A stretch of 64,000 nucleotides of DNA from Argyresthia goedartella (Eukaryota > Arthropoda > Insecta > Lepidoptera > Argyresthiidae). The DNA lies in the NCBI GenBank assembly GCA_949825045.1, contig OX463827.1:952501-1016500 (forward strand). Reading direction: 5' to 3'. A program made the translations under genes and the position numbers. Shown here one piece after another: positions 20,925-32,600 of the stretch. A model generated the notes under the pieces. The model saw only the letters and a list, made by a program, of their open reading frames with translations, was not told the DNA's origin and made no database searches. The stretch's first letter is position 1. Every line of letters begins with the position of its first letter.

Positions 20925-21290
20925 ATCATGGATACTGTCTGTCTGCCCGTCTGTCACCAGGGTGTATCTCATGTTACCGTGATAGTTAGACAGTTGAAAA
21001 TTTCACAGATGATATATTTCTGTTGCCGCTATAACAAAAAATACTAAAAACTTAACAATTACCATTTAATGGGGGCGTTCAATATTTCTTTCAATAACAC
21101 ATTCAAACTTATGGATGCACCTGGTTACGTACATGGAGTGTGAAAGTAGCCGCACCAATAACATTTTTAATTTTGTTATGTCAAATTAAAACTATTCACT
21201 CCACACCATCCCTAACATTGTACGGTGGTAAAGAACTCTCCCTTCGTGCGCGAGTTAGGCTGGCACGCGAGCGGACGGTAAAGCTTAGCT
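20925..21290 (+). repeat. Dispersed lepidopteran repeat 'D1'
   Basis: It carries the recurring blocks 'ctgtctgtctgcccgtctgtcacc', 'acagatgatatatttctg', 'gtacatggagtgtgaaagtagcc' and 'cttcgtgcgcgagttag'. The same blocks occur at 25.1-25.3, 27.0-27.2, 39.06-39.55, 47.64-47.71 (minus) and 48.37-48.56 kb (minus). There is no coding capacity; the type is unknown. Confidence 0.65.
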
Positions 21291-21346
21291 TTTTGTAGAG
21301 AACTGTTTTATCACACCAAAGATACTATAATATTATATCATATCAT

Positions 21347-21390
21347 GAACATGCTACAATTACATATTAATATGTAATTGTAGCATATTC
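21347..21390. repeat. Loopless palindrome
   Basis: ATGCTACAATTACATATT is followed at once by its reverse complement (21,351-21,386). The arms extend to 22 bp with one mismatch. Confidence 0.9.
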
Positions 21391-21636
21391 AATCTCGATA
21401 ATTAATCTCAATTTACTAGGGATATTAATAAAAAAATGTACCAATCGTCAATATTATTCGATAATGGCCTTCTTCAAGATGAGTTATTCTGAGTTTTTCC
21501 GGGCCGACTCACAAACATATACTCGTAGAACACGAGGGTAGTTCAGAATAAAGCAATTAAAGAAAATAGGTCAAGTGTGGGTTGGACTCGCACACGAAGG
21601 GTTCCTTACCATGGTACAAGACAAAAAATCATACGG

Positions 21637-21715
21637 ACCACCTCTGTGGCGCTGCGGTGGTGGCCCTGCCTACCATGCGAGAGGCCCCGGGTTCAATCCC
21701 CGGCTGGGGATAAAT
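21637..21715 (+). repeat. tRNA-derived SINE head ('SINE-S1')
   Basis: 'ctgtggcgctgcggtggtgg' (A-box region) and 'gggttcaatccccggctggg' (B box). The same head is at 41,937-42,010 (plus) and 45,899-45,975 (minus). A D1-type end, 'actcgcacacgaagggttcc', lies just before at ~21,585. Confidence 0.75.
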
Positions 21716-21779
21716 AAATAAAAAAACAGGTCTTGGATGTTATGCATCAAATGTATGTGTATAAGATCTTTGGGCCAAT

Positions 21780-24600
21780 TTCACATTGGATGGTGTCCAC
21801 TTCACAGTCTGTGTGGTCTATGTGGACCCCAGTAAAAAGAAGAACGGGAAACCAATCTCACAGGCGGAAAAAGATGCCCAATATCTAAGCTGGTTCACCA
21901 AAACGGAAGGAAATAGGTCAACCTTAAACGGAAACCTTATTATTCTCGGTGACCTCAACATGAATAGTGCATCAGTGTCTATTGTTAATTATTATTGCTA
22001 TTTTCTGAGTGTTTGTTGTATGTATGAGACGAATGATGTGATGAATGCTCACGGGGGCGTGCTTGATGTGGTATTACTGCCGGAGAGCGTCCGTGGTGTA
22101 ACCGTGCGCAACTCCGTGTCAGGCAGTCTGGTGCCACACGCTGACGCCTACCACCCGCCTCTCGACATCATTGTGCCACTGTCGTCAATGCAAGGCGCAG
22201 TCCAGCGATCCGGCCGCTTGGATCCCAGCAACATTGACGGTCACAATGTCTGGAATTTTGCCAAGGGCAATCACACAGTCCTGTACGAACACATGTCTAG
22301 CGTCACTTGGGACGATATTGCTGAAGCTCCGGATGTGGACACGGCAGTTGGTCGTTTTTACGACACCATATACGATATTTTCAATGCGACAGTGCCGAAA
22401 AAAACCACGAAATGTGTACCTACTAGACTCTACCCAGTGTGGTATACTAGGGATATAATAGACGACCTGGCCGCCAAGGCTAAATAACATTGTAAGTGGA
22501 AGTCGTGTGAGAGACCAGCTGACTACGCCGCATTCAGTGAGCTGAGAGCCAGTATTAAGTGCCGCATAGCTACAGCTTACATGAACCACATGGTGAGTTT
22601 AGAAGGTAATATCAGATATAACCCACGCGCGTTTTGGAAACTTGTGAGCGGCCTCAGATCGAAGGGTGGTTTCGAACCTCGGGTCATGCATCAGGGGCAA
22701 GAGTGTGCCGGAGAAGAAGCAGCAGCCGCATTTGCAGACTACTTCTCCGACGTTTTCCTCAGTGACAAGCCGGCGCTGGCACCGGATCTGGTAAACAGAT
22801 CCGATGACTCGCGTACTGCTAACTACGTCCAAATTACACATGTTTCCCGTAGGGATATAGAGAAAGGACTGAGGCAACTAAGGCCAAGGAGCGCAGTTGG
22901 ACCGGACAACGTCCCTCCTTACTTCTTAAAGGCCTATAGTGATCAGCTGGTACTGCCTTTAGGTTGTATCTTCAACCTAGCTTTTGAGCAAGGGAAGTAC
23001 CCCACCAGCTGGAAGCTCTCTCGAGTCAGTCCTGTACCCAAGACTAGTGATACTGCCTCTGTAAATCAATATCGACCGATTGCGATCCTGAGTTCATTGG
23101 CAAAATTGTTCGAGTCAGTCATATACGGTAAAATCTATCCACAGATAGCGCCATATTTGTGCGACTCGCAACACGGATTTAGGAGTCGTCGCTCAGTAAC
23201 CACCAACTTACTAACGTTAGTCGATTTGGTCTCAGAGAGCATGGATCGGGGATGTCAGGTGGACGTCGCCTATCTGGACTTCCGTAAGGCGTTCGATAGA
23301 GTTGATAACGATGCCCTAATGAAGAAATTGTGCGCCATAGGATTTGCCCCAAGGCTGTTAGTCTTCTTTGCTGACTACTTGAAAAACCGCCAACAGTTTG
23401 TGCGACATGGCTGCTTTGAGTCCCAGTCGTACCACACGCGGTCGGGTGTTAGCCAAGGCTCTATTCTTGGTCCGTTTTTATTTATCATCATGATAAATGA
23501 CCTAGAATCTGTGCTAAAATATTCTAAATGCCTACTGTACGCGGACGACCTCAAACTAGTACTTCCCATAATGTCAGAAAATGACTGTAGGCTACTACAG
23601 GAAGATCTAGATGCGGTCTATAGATGGAGTGTGAGCAACAAACTCCTATTCAATAGTGAAAAATGTTGCATAATGTCTTTCACGCGCTCTCCTCGGCCTA
23701 TTAGCGTGACGTATACACTCGGCGCGGAGTCCTTGTCTCGAGTGTATTCGATGAACGATCTCGGTGTTACGTTTGACCCTAAACTTACATTTCACGAGCA
23801 CATGAGCACTTTAGCCAAGGAATGCTTTAAAAGATTGGTGTTTGTGATTCGGAATAGTAAGGGATTCCGTAATCTGGGTGTGGTACAGCTTCATTACACT
23901 GCCCTAGTGAGAACCAAACTGGAATCTAGCTCGGTTGTTTGGAATCCACACGAAAGCTCATACGTCCTTATGCTCGAGAAGGTACAAAAAGCTTTTTTAC
24001 GATACCTATATAAGAGGAAATTTGGGTACTACCCTTATCTCTATCCAACCGCTTTTATATTGGGTATGCTTGGATATAACTCACTAGAGGTGAGACGTAA
24101 CACTGAACAACTTCTGACTGTGTGTCGATTGTTGCGAGGCGACAGTGACTGCGCGACGCTTGTCAGTGCGGTATGCGCGTTATTTGTGCCTGACAATTAC
24201 GTACGCGGGCGCAGGCACCAGCTGCTAGCGGGCGGCTCGCACCGCACGGTGGCGCGCCGGCAGTCTCCGCTTGTCCGGGCGCGGGACAGCCTGAATGCTC
24301 TGTTGGCGGTAGCACCACTGAACGATCTGTTTGGTGATGCATGGAGGGACATTGTGCGAATGTGTGGCAGGTTCTGCGAGATGATGGAATGACAGTAATG
24401 TCAAATTATAACATTGAATTTGGTTTTTTATTAATTGATTTAATTGATTTATGATTGATGACATATTGTGAATTTTAATTTGGATTGTAAATATTTTATT
24501 TTATTGGTATATATCTGTAATTTATGTCGATTTGGCCTCGGCTGTCAAGGCATAGATAAATTATGTTAATAAATAAATAAATAAATAAATAAAAATAAAT
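21780..24600 (+). mobile_element. LINE-C, 5'-truncated non-LTR retrotransposon
   Basis: It begins inside the endonuclease and runs through reverse transcriptase to a (TAAA)n tail at ~24,565-24,600. It lacks ORF1 and the front of the endonuclease, as expected from incomplete reverse transcription. It belongs to the Jockey superfamily in a broad sense; the clade is unresolved. It is clearly distinct from LINE-A and LINE-B in sequence. Confidence 0.88.
21786..24392 (+). pseudogene. LINE-C endonuclease-reverse transcriptase, one in-frame stop
   Basis: Two open pieces in the same frame (21,786-22,487 and 22,581-24,392) are separated only by a TAA at 22,485-22,487; the ~30 codons between are also open. 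The first has the second half of the endonuclease (LIILGDLNMNS, then DAYHPPLDIIVPL). The second has VSPVPKTSDTASVNQYRPIA, HGFRSRRSVTTNL, YLDFRKAFDRVD, SGVSQGSILGPFLF and the catalytic YADDLKL, followed by thumb sequence and a C-terminus without a zinc finger. About 870 residues are otherwise undamaged, so the copy is young. Without the front of the endonuclease it cannot be autonomous. Confidence 0.88.
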
Positions 24601-24602
24601 GT

Positions 24603-24710
24603 GATTTCGCTGTTTATGGTTCCGGCGACACAGGGTATCCTAGTGTGAGGCCAGAAGGAATATATTGGCATGTATATAAATGTTTATGTTTCTAAATGGT
24701 GATGTTGAAC
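24603..24710 (+). repeat. SINE-S1 body/tail
   Basis: 'gacacagggtatcctagtgtg' and 'ggcatgtatataaatgttta' match 46,290-46,345 and 42,048-42,085. Confidence 0.65.
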
Positions 24711-24832
24711 CTTACAGAGGGCGGATCCGAGGTCAAACCAACTGCGCCACGAAACGATTCAAGAACACGCGAAATTATCGATTATATTTGATTGAGTATC
24801 TTTAATTTATAAAATCTCATGTAATAATCATA

Positions 24833-25077
24833 ATACCTTGGACACTATTTACACGCATTGATCTAGCCCCAAACTAGGATTCCCTGTATCTTGGGTACTA
24901 GACAACGATACACATACTTATATAGATAAATATTATACTTAGATAGATAAACAACCATGACTAGGATACAAACATCCGTTCTCATCAAACAAAAAATTTT
25001 CCCCCACCGGGACTCGAACCTGGGACCCTTGGCTTCGTAAGCAGGGTCACTGCCGACTCGGCCATTCGGGTCGTCAT
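24833..25077 (-). repeat. SINE-S2 copy
   Basis: It is nearly the same as 32,205-32,453. On the minus strand the head reads 'gacgacccgaatggccgagt' with B box 'ggttcgagtcccggtggggg', so it is tRNA-derived, and the 3' end lies at the low coordinate ('ataataccttggacact' on the plus strand). Confidence 0.85.
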
Positions 25078-25084
25078 GTAGTTC

Positions 25085-25345
25085 ATTGTTTTTTGCTGTA
25101 GCGGCAACAGAAATAAACATTCAGTGAAAATTTCAACTCTCTATACCTCGAGCTAACAACTGATGTCATACTTGGAATCATCACAACAATTCCGAGCCCT
25201 TAGCGCCGCGCCGACTTAATGTAAGCGACAGAAATCACATTTTACAGGAGAGCGTTTTTAGGGTTCCGTACCCAAAGGGTAAAAACGGGACCCTATAACT
25301 AAGACCCCACTGTCTGTCTGTCCGTCTGTCACCAGGGTGTATCTG
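25085..25345 (+). repeat. D1 repeat fragments
   Basis: 25,085-25,145 is a minus-strand D1 piece ('gtagcggcaacagaaata'). 25,255-25,345 is a plus-strand head ('gggttccgtacc', 'gggaccc', 'ctgtctgtctgtccgtctg') joined directly to LINE-A sequence. Confidence 0.55.
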
Positions 25346-26032
25346 CCAGTACCGGATTTTAATGAACAGAAGCCAAACAAAATCTACTCAGACTTCTTCA
25401 ACAATATTCAGACAGAATTCAATAAAGTTTTTAAATTAAAGAAAGTCAGTGACTACAACGGTAAATCTAAATTTAATGACTGGGCAACGTTTGGAATTCG
25501 AAAAAGTAGTTATCTTGTATGACATTTACGAACAAAAAACCTATAACTTTGATCGAAAATTTCATGACTAAATTTTAAAAAATATTCCAAAACTTTCAAG
25601 TTGGTCTGTAGAACTGCAAAAATTTTACACATTAATAGAAAAATACAAAATTCTAATAATAGAATGAAAACAGTTTGGCAAATAATAAACCGTGAAACTG
25701 GCAAAGTTATACCAAGGGAGAATGATTTCTGCCTAAAGATAGGTGATGATGTTGTTAAATCCAGCGCTGATGTTGCTCGAGATTTTGAAACATTCTTCAC
25801 CAATGGACCCGTACTCACAACAGATCGTCTAAATTCATCTCCATATGAAGCAGAGACTTTATTAAAAAATTACACTAGCGTCAGTTAGGTATATTTAAAA
25901 TTTCATCATGTACATCCCCAGGACATTGTGAAAACGTTTAGATTACTTAACTTAAAAAATACTGAAGACCTGTGGGGTATATCAGTCAAAGTTATTGGTT
26001 CAGTAATTCTAGTTATAGCCCCACACTCAGCT
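25337..26032 (+). pseudogene. LINE-A linker fragment with preserved gypsy target site
   Basis: It reads LPVPDFNEQKPNKIYSDFFN, then (from 25,601) INRKIQ.SNNRMKTVWQIIN, ending near SSPYEAETLL. Frameshifts occur near 25,510-25,575 and a stop at 25,888. It continues without interruption through 'gacctgtggggtatatcag', the site where the gypsy element entered the 1.7-kb copy, and stops at a 26,033-type repeat. Confidence 0.85.
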
Positions 26033-26235
26033 TATACACCGTGACTTTTAAGACACTTTAAAGCTGAAGCCTGGTTGGTATAGACAGTCGACACTATTGA
26101 GTGGTGGCAAAAATTTCCAATTCGGGTGAAAAAAAACTCGAAAATTGAGTTATCTTTTAGTTGCTCCAATCTGCGAGAATCACAGCCGCGCGCGCAGTGG
26201 CGATGGCGGCGCAGCGCACCCTTCAAGCAAGCGAG
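26033..26235. repeat. Repeat related to the right end of the 14.69-15.36 kb element
   Basis: It begins 'tatacaccgtgactttta' and continues as the reverse complement of 15,155-15,360 ('gaagcctggttggtatagac' versus 'aacctggttggtgtagac'). No second inverted end was found. From 26,240 to 27,000 I see no gene. Confidence 0.65.
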
Positions 26236-27004
26236 GTCACCGATCCGACGTCACATCAGCTGAGCTGCGCGAGAGCGCAAGCTTGCGAGTCCAAACTTGT
26301 TGTAGTCATTAGACTAGTATTTTGGTCTAGTAGCGAGTAATTTTATAGCTAAAACGTGCGCTACTGCCCAAAAGTCGTTCGCATTACGGTCGAGTACAGT
26401 GCGCAAGTGAGTGGTGTTTTTCTAATCTACTCGGCTCAATTATTAGTACACACACGTTTAGCTACAAAATAACCCGCTATCAAAGCCTACGACGACCCCT
26501 ACCTCTACCTACACTGCGGTGTCGTTAAAAATATCCTTACTGTACAACACACAGCAGCACATCAAGCTTACTCTTCAATAAAAAAGTAGGTTAGAGTTCA
26601 AAGTGCAAACTGTAAAGCTTGACGTGTTATTAGCTTAAGAGTTAAATGGATAAAAGTAAATTCCACTCATGACTTTTATTCAAGTTAAGTTTAATGATAA
26701 ATTAAAGCAATAAGGACACACAATTAACAAAGATTAAACAATGATAAGTAGGTAGGTATCTAATTTAACAACATTGTAGGTGTTTAGTTGTACGCTCTTG
26801 TAATAGGGTAAAAGTCTGGTAGGTAATGTACCTAATGTAGTAGGTAGATTATTGAAATTGAAGTTGTTGTTCTGAAACGAAGTGTCCGCCAACCATTGCG
26901 ATACACAAGCGAGCACGTTTTTGTAAATTTTCGTTCAGTTTATTCAAAGTGTCGCAGTCACGTCTGACGTCATTAAATGCCATTATTATTAAATATAAAT
27001 ACAA

Positions 27005-27200
27005 CATTTCTTTCAATAACACATACACACTTATGGATGCACCTGGTTACGTACATGGAGTGTGAAAGTAGCCCCAACAATATCTTTGTAAACATTATTT
27101 TGCTATATTAAATCCCAACTATTCACTCTACACCATGCCTAGCATTGTACGGTGGTACGGAACACTTCGTGCGCGAGTTAGACTCGCATTTTGGCGGTTT
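27005..27200 (+). repeat. D1 repeat copy
   Basis: 'ttatggatgcacctggttac', 'catggagtgtgaaagtagcc' and 'cttcgtgcgcgagttag' match 21,105-21,260. AT-rich sequence without features follows to 27,480. Confidence 0.7.
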
Positions 27201-27482
27201 TTGTTGGAAATTTTGCGTGACAATCGTAAAAAAAATGAAAATAGTGGATTTTATGACTTTTATGGCGCTTACAATAATTTTGCCGTCATTTCCTTCATGG
27301 CTTTGTAGTAGTAATAGCGTTTGATATAAGGTAAGTGATTAAAATTGTTATGTAAAAGGAGTATCGTAAGCGACAATATATCCCGTTTTCATTCATAATT
27401 TATTTAGTTTTTGATCTAATTTTATATATTTTTTATTTAATAAGAAACTCACTACTGTTATTAAAAAATATTTATTTGTCAT

Positions 27483-27698
27483 TGTACGGTTACACCGTGC
27501 ATATAATGTTTTGTTAACGTGGCAGTTTACTCAGCCCGCATATTTCTACCGTAATAAATTTAGTTGACCACTTACAGTGAAGACAAAATGACGTGTTTCA
27601 TTACTACCACTACTTTACTACTTCATTCGTAACAACTCACTACTAGAACTTTATACAACTGTGTGGAAAGTGCCGTCTACTAAGCACTTGATCATACA
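27483..27698 (+). repeat. 5' LTR of the BEL element
   Basis: TGTACGGTTACACC ... GATCATACA, 216 bp, with AATAAA at ~27,551. The next bases, 'ttatggtcattcgagaaaac', would hold the primer site (TGGTCATTCGAG from ~27,702); the tRNA is not identified. 27,699-27,950 is leader; the open frame across it is not a recognisable gene. Confidence 0.95.
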
Positions 27699-27950
27699 TT
27701 ATGGTCATTCGAGAAAACTCAGTGTGTTCTGTGGTTTTTGGACTGTGGGAGCATTGAGAAGAACTGTGTGCGACCTACGACTCTACGGGTCGAGCTACGA
27801 AGAAAACTTAGCGTGCGCTGACAAAATCAAGCATCGCGACTACTTACTACTGATGAAACAAGCAAGGGACACCGTCTACTACGTGTCGAACTCATCAACT
27901 ACATACTACTCATACTTACTGAAACTAAAAGGTACCAACTAAACATAACT

Positions 27951-29611
27951 ATGGCTGAACTACAAACTCAGAGCAAAGTCTTTGAAAACATAAAAAGTCT
28001 CTGCGCTAACTACAAAAAGGACGGAGCAGAAAGGAAGAAAAGGCCAGACTATCTCACGAAGAGACTTGTATCACTTGAAACTCAATGGAAGGATTTTGAG
28101 CAAAGATATGCATTATTATTGGAATATGAGGAAAAAGATATTGAATATTTTAAGGAATGTGTCTACGAAAGAACTAAGGAGATATATACAAACACTAAAG
28201 AAAATATACTACAACTCATGTCTCAGAGCCTGCAAGAAGACGACTTTGACAAAACTTCAACTACAAATGATGGTCTTACTGGAGAAGAACTGACCAAGAA
28301 GGTAGATGACACAAGTACCAAGGTCAGAGAGCTACTTACTAGACAGGAAGGAAACTGCAAGGCCATTGACAGGGCCATGTCGAAAGTGAACATTGAAGAT
28401 ACTATGGAGAAATGGGAGATTGAAGATCACCTCAAGATAATGGGATCAAAATGGGAAGCAATAGATAAACTACACTGGGAACTGGACGCCCTACTGCAAG
28501 GTTCGGAGGAAAAGTACTACGACTTATCCATGACTTTGGAAGGCGAATACGACCGACTTAAAAAATCACTGCATAAAAAGCTGTGGATCAATGTACACTA
28601 CAAGCAATCCGCACCAAAGATTGACATCCCCATATTCACCGGAAACTATGAACAATGGGTGTCTTTTAAAGATTTGTTCTTGGAAACAATACACAACAAT
28701 CCATCTATTTCCAAGGCACAAAAACTTCAACACTTAAAAGCAAAGCTGAGAGGGGAGGCTGAAAAACTAGTGCAGCATTTGAACATCAGTGCTGAAAATC
28801 ATGAGTCATGCTGGAACATCCTTATGCAGCGCTACGACAATCGCAGACTGCAATTTACATCCTACATAAATACTATGTCGAATTTACCAGTAATACACCA
28901 GGCGAGCGCATTTACTGTCAAAAGAATGCATGACGTCATAAATGAATGCATGAATGGCTTAACTAACATCGGCGTGGAAACATAAAATTGGGATCCGCTA
29001 ATTGTGCACCTTATGTCGCAAAAACTTGACTCTGATACCTACAACGAATACTGCAAAGAACTACGTGTACCGAGGGAAGTACCAGACCTTCATGAGTTCA
29101 CAAACTTCTTGGAAAGCCAATTTATGGCGTCAGAAATAAATACTCGTCAAAAAGAAGTCCCTAAGGTACAGAACCGCCTCAACCTACTGAAAAGCAGCAC
29201 TACGGTACATATAAACCGACTTTTGGATTCAAGCGGGAATATAAGAAGTCATTTTTCACGTCTTACCAAGGAAATTGCCCACTTTGTAACGAAAACCACG
29301 TACTCATGAAATGCCGCAAGTTTCTAGACATGAACACTGAAACCAGAAACTCTAACGTCGCCCGCATGCAACTCTGCAAAAACTGTCTGTACGACCACGG
29401 CGACATGCAGTGCTCATCGACTAAGAAATGCAAAGAGTGTGCTAAGCCACATCACACGCTGTTGCACAATAAGATGAAGAAACCACCCTCAACTCCGGGT
29501 TCTGGAAGAAACTACTCTACTCAACGGCAACCTACTTATACTCAAAAAGTGTCGAATCACTTATCCAGTAACGCAACGGAGGTACTACTCACTCAGTACA
29601 AATCAAAGTAA
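27951..29611 (+). pseudogene. gag: BEL gag, interrupted
   Basis: ATG at 27,951. The N-terminal ~200 residues are Glu/Lys-rich and probably coiled; KIDIPIFTGNYEQWVSFKDLF begins the capsid region typical of BEL/Pao gags, continuing to GEAEKLVQHLNIS and NILMQRYDNRRL. A TAA at 28,983-28,985 interrupts, with the same frame open afterwards (MSQKLDSDTYNEY). A frame change between ~29,180 and 29,275 precedes the zinc-knuckle region (CRKFL..; LCKNCLYDHGDMQCSS), and another near 29,590 leads into the protease. The protein packages element RNA in intact relatives. It is non-functional as one polypeptide here. Confidence 0.88.
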
Positions 29612-32600
29612 AAGGCCTCATTGGAACTTATGTTCATTTGCGAGCACTACTTGACCAAGGCTCGCAAGTAAATCTAATAACTGAAAATGCAGCGCAACTT
29701 TTAAGGCTGCCAAGAAAACATATGACTGCGACGGTGTCAGGCGTTGGGACCGTCACTGGGGACTGCAAGGGACGAATTGGAATTGAATGTCAGTCCATCA
29801 ACTCTGTCTTCACCTTCAAATCAGAAGCACTGGTAATGAAAAAGCTCATAAATAACTTGCCGAGCAAATCTTTTCAATCAGCAGAATGGGAAAACTTGAA
29901 CAATCTGAAACTGGCCGACCCTGAGTTCAACGTGTCCCGCGGCATTGATCTACTGTTTGAGGCGGAGGTTTACTCTACCATCATCATGGAAGGAGTACTG
30001 AGAGGCACCAATGAATCCCCCATTGCGCAACAAACTCAGCTAGGTTGGATCCTGTGCGGCAATGTCAAGACTTCTTTCAACTGTCACGCAACCTTGGTCA
30101 ATCTGGAAGACCTGACTAAATTCTGGGAAACAGATGACATCACTGAGGGGAACGAAGATTTACCATCCGATGATGAGTGCGAGATATATTACCAACAAAC
30201 TACGAAAAGAAACTGCGATGGAACTTATGTTGTCAAGATGCCATTATACCCGAATTACGAAGAAAAACTGGGAAACTCTAAATCTGCGGCAACTGCCCAA
30301 TTTTCGCAACTAGAAAAAAGACTCGACAGACTGGCGAAACTTTCGGCTATGTACAAAGACTTCATCCAGGAATACATCTGGACCACATGCAGCCCGCAAC
30401 TACTGTTTCTAACTCAAGCCCTGTATACTACTTGCCTCACCATGGGGTACTACGGGAGCAGTCCACGACGACCAAACTAAGAGTCGTTTTCAACGCGTCC
30501 CAAAAAACAAGCTCGAACTATAGCTTGAATGACTTAATGAAAAAGGGACCTAACTTACAAAAAGACATACAGGAGTTACTAATAAAATGGAGAAGCTACA
30601 AATACGTCTATACAGCAGACATCGAGAAAATGTACCGCTGCATCCGGATCGCTGAAGAACAGCAACATCTGCAAAAGATCATTTGGAGATTTTCGACTGA
30701 CGAATCATTACAAGAAATGAACCTCTGTACCGTTACATACGGAACCAAAAGCGCACCGTGGTTAGCCATGAGAACCCTAAAACAGTTAGCCTCGGACGAT
30801 CGCCAAAAATACACCGCGGCTGCAAAAACACTGGAAAACGAATTTTATGTCGACGACTTGATAAGCGGGAATAACTCACTCGAAGCCGCCAAAGAAATGC
30901 AACGCACGCTGATTGTACTATTGCAAGGCGGTGGAATGAACTTACGTAAATGGACAAGTAACTGCACAGAATTACTGCAAACTTTATCAGAGGATCAAAT
31001 ATCAACGAAGAATCTGTTCAATTTTAAACAAGGAAATACTACGAAAACTTTGGGTCTCGGCTGGAGTCCAAACTCTGACGTGTTCATACTCAACTGGGAC
31101 ATGGAAGAACCTCCAAAAAAGGCTACAAAAAGGAGTATTTTATCTGAGATATCAAAACTCTACGACCCGCTTGGCTGGCTCTCACCCATTACTGTGTCAG
31201 CAAAACTTATATTTCAACGGGTGTGGGTGGAAAAGATGAGTTGGGATGAACTATTGCCCGACGATATTGAAAAAGAATGGCTAAAACTACGAAATGAACT
31301 ACCAGCAGTAAAGAACATAAAAATAAAAAGATGGATCGGCGGAACTCAAAGGGATCTAGAATCACATGGGTTCTCTGATAGCAGTGAGAAGGCGTTAGCG
31401 TGTGTGATTTATACACGACTTATTGACGATAACGGCCAGACAAAAATCACCTTAATTGCCGCCAAAACAAGAGTGGTCCCTATGGGTCAAAAAACCACAC
31501 TTCCCAGACTGGAACTGTGCGCAGCTATGTTACTGTCCCAACTGATGGAGAAAATCAAGAAAACTCTGAAGGAAAACAACCTGACTGTGTTCGCCTGGAG
31601 TGATTCGAAGGTTGTACTAGCCTGGCTTAAAGGCGACGATGGGAACGATATGTAGCAAATCGGGTCACAAAAATACTCAAAATCATCCCAGCCGAACGAT
31701 GGCACTATGTGAAATCGGATCAAAACCCAGCCGATTGCGCAACTAGAGGAATGTTACCTATCAAACTATTGGAACACAACTTGTGGTGGCAAGGCCCAGA
31801 ATTCATAAAAACTATGACGACTGAGGAAGCACAGGAATGCGCAACCTGCCTGTATACTACCAGCCTGGAACTTGACGCGCTTTCCTGTACAGTACAAGCT
31901 ACAGAACAAACAGAAAACTTTATAAAAACTTTGCTAGAGAAGTGCAGTACTTTAACACGAATTACCCGAGTTATTGCATGGGTGTTACGTTTCATTAGCA
32001 AGTTGCGACAAAGGAAGCAACCGGACGCGAGCTACCTAACTACCGTGGAACTGACAAAATCCGCTGAGCTTGTGATAGAATACGTACAAAAAATGGAATT
32101 TGTCACTGAACTAGCACTGTTGAAGCAAGACGTAATTACTTCAAATAAAAGCAAAATTCACAAGCTGAGCCCGTTTCTGGACAAAAATAAATAAATAAAT
32201 AAATAAATAATAATACCTTGGACACTATTTACACACATTGATCTAGCCCCAAACTAGGATTCCCTGTATCTTGGGTGCTAGACAACGATACACATACTTA
32301 TATAGATAAATATTATACTTACATAGATAAACAACCATGACTAGGGTACAAGTATCCGTTATCATCAAACAAATATTTGCCCCCACCGGGACTCGAACCC
32401 GGGACCCTTGGTTTCGTAGGCAGGGTCACTGCCGACTCGGCCATTCGGGTCGTCCATAAAGGGCATACTACGCGTTGGTGGACGGCTCAAAAACTCAGAC
32501 CTACCACCAAACATGAAGCATCCTGTGATACTGCCGAATAATGGAAGACTCACTCAACTGGTCATCGATCAAGCTCACGCCAACACATTGCACGGCGGAG

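Noticed and set aside
21637..21715. Possible tRNA gene
   Set aside because: A and B boxes are present but the arms do not pair and the unit recurs with a SINE body. The same applies to 24.8, 32.2, 41.9, 43.2, 45.9 and 51.3 kb.
22185..22589. 134-residue minus-strand open frame
   Set aside because: Shadow of the LINE-C endonuclease-RT frame on the other strand.
27661..27942. 93-residue frame before BEL gag
   Set aside because: Starts inside the LTR and covers the leader and primer site; no recognisable domain.
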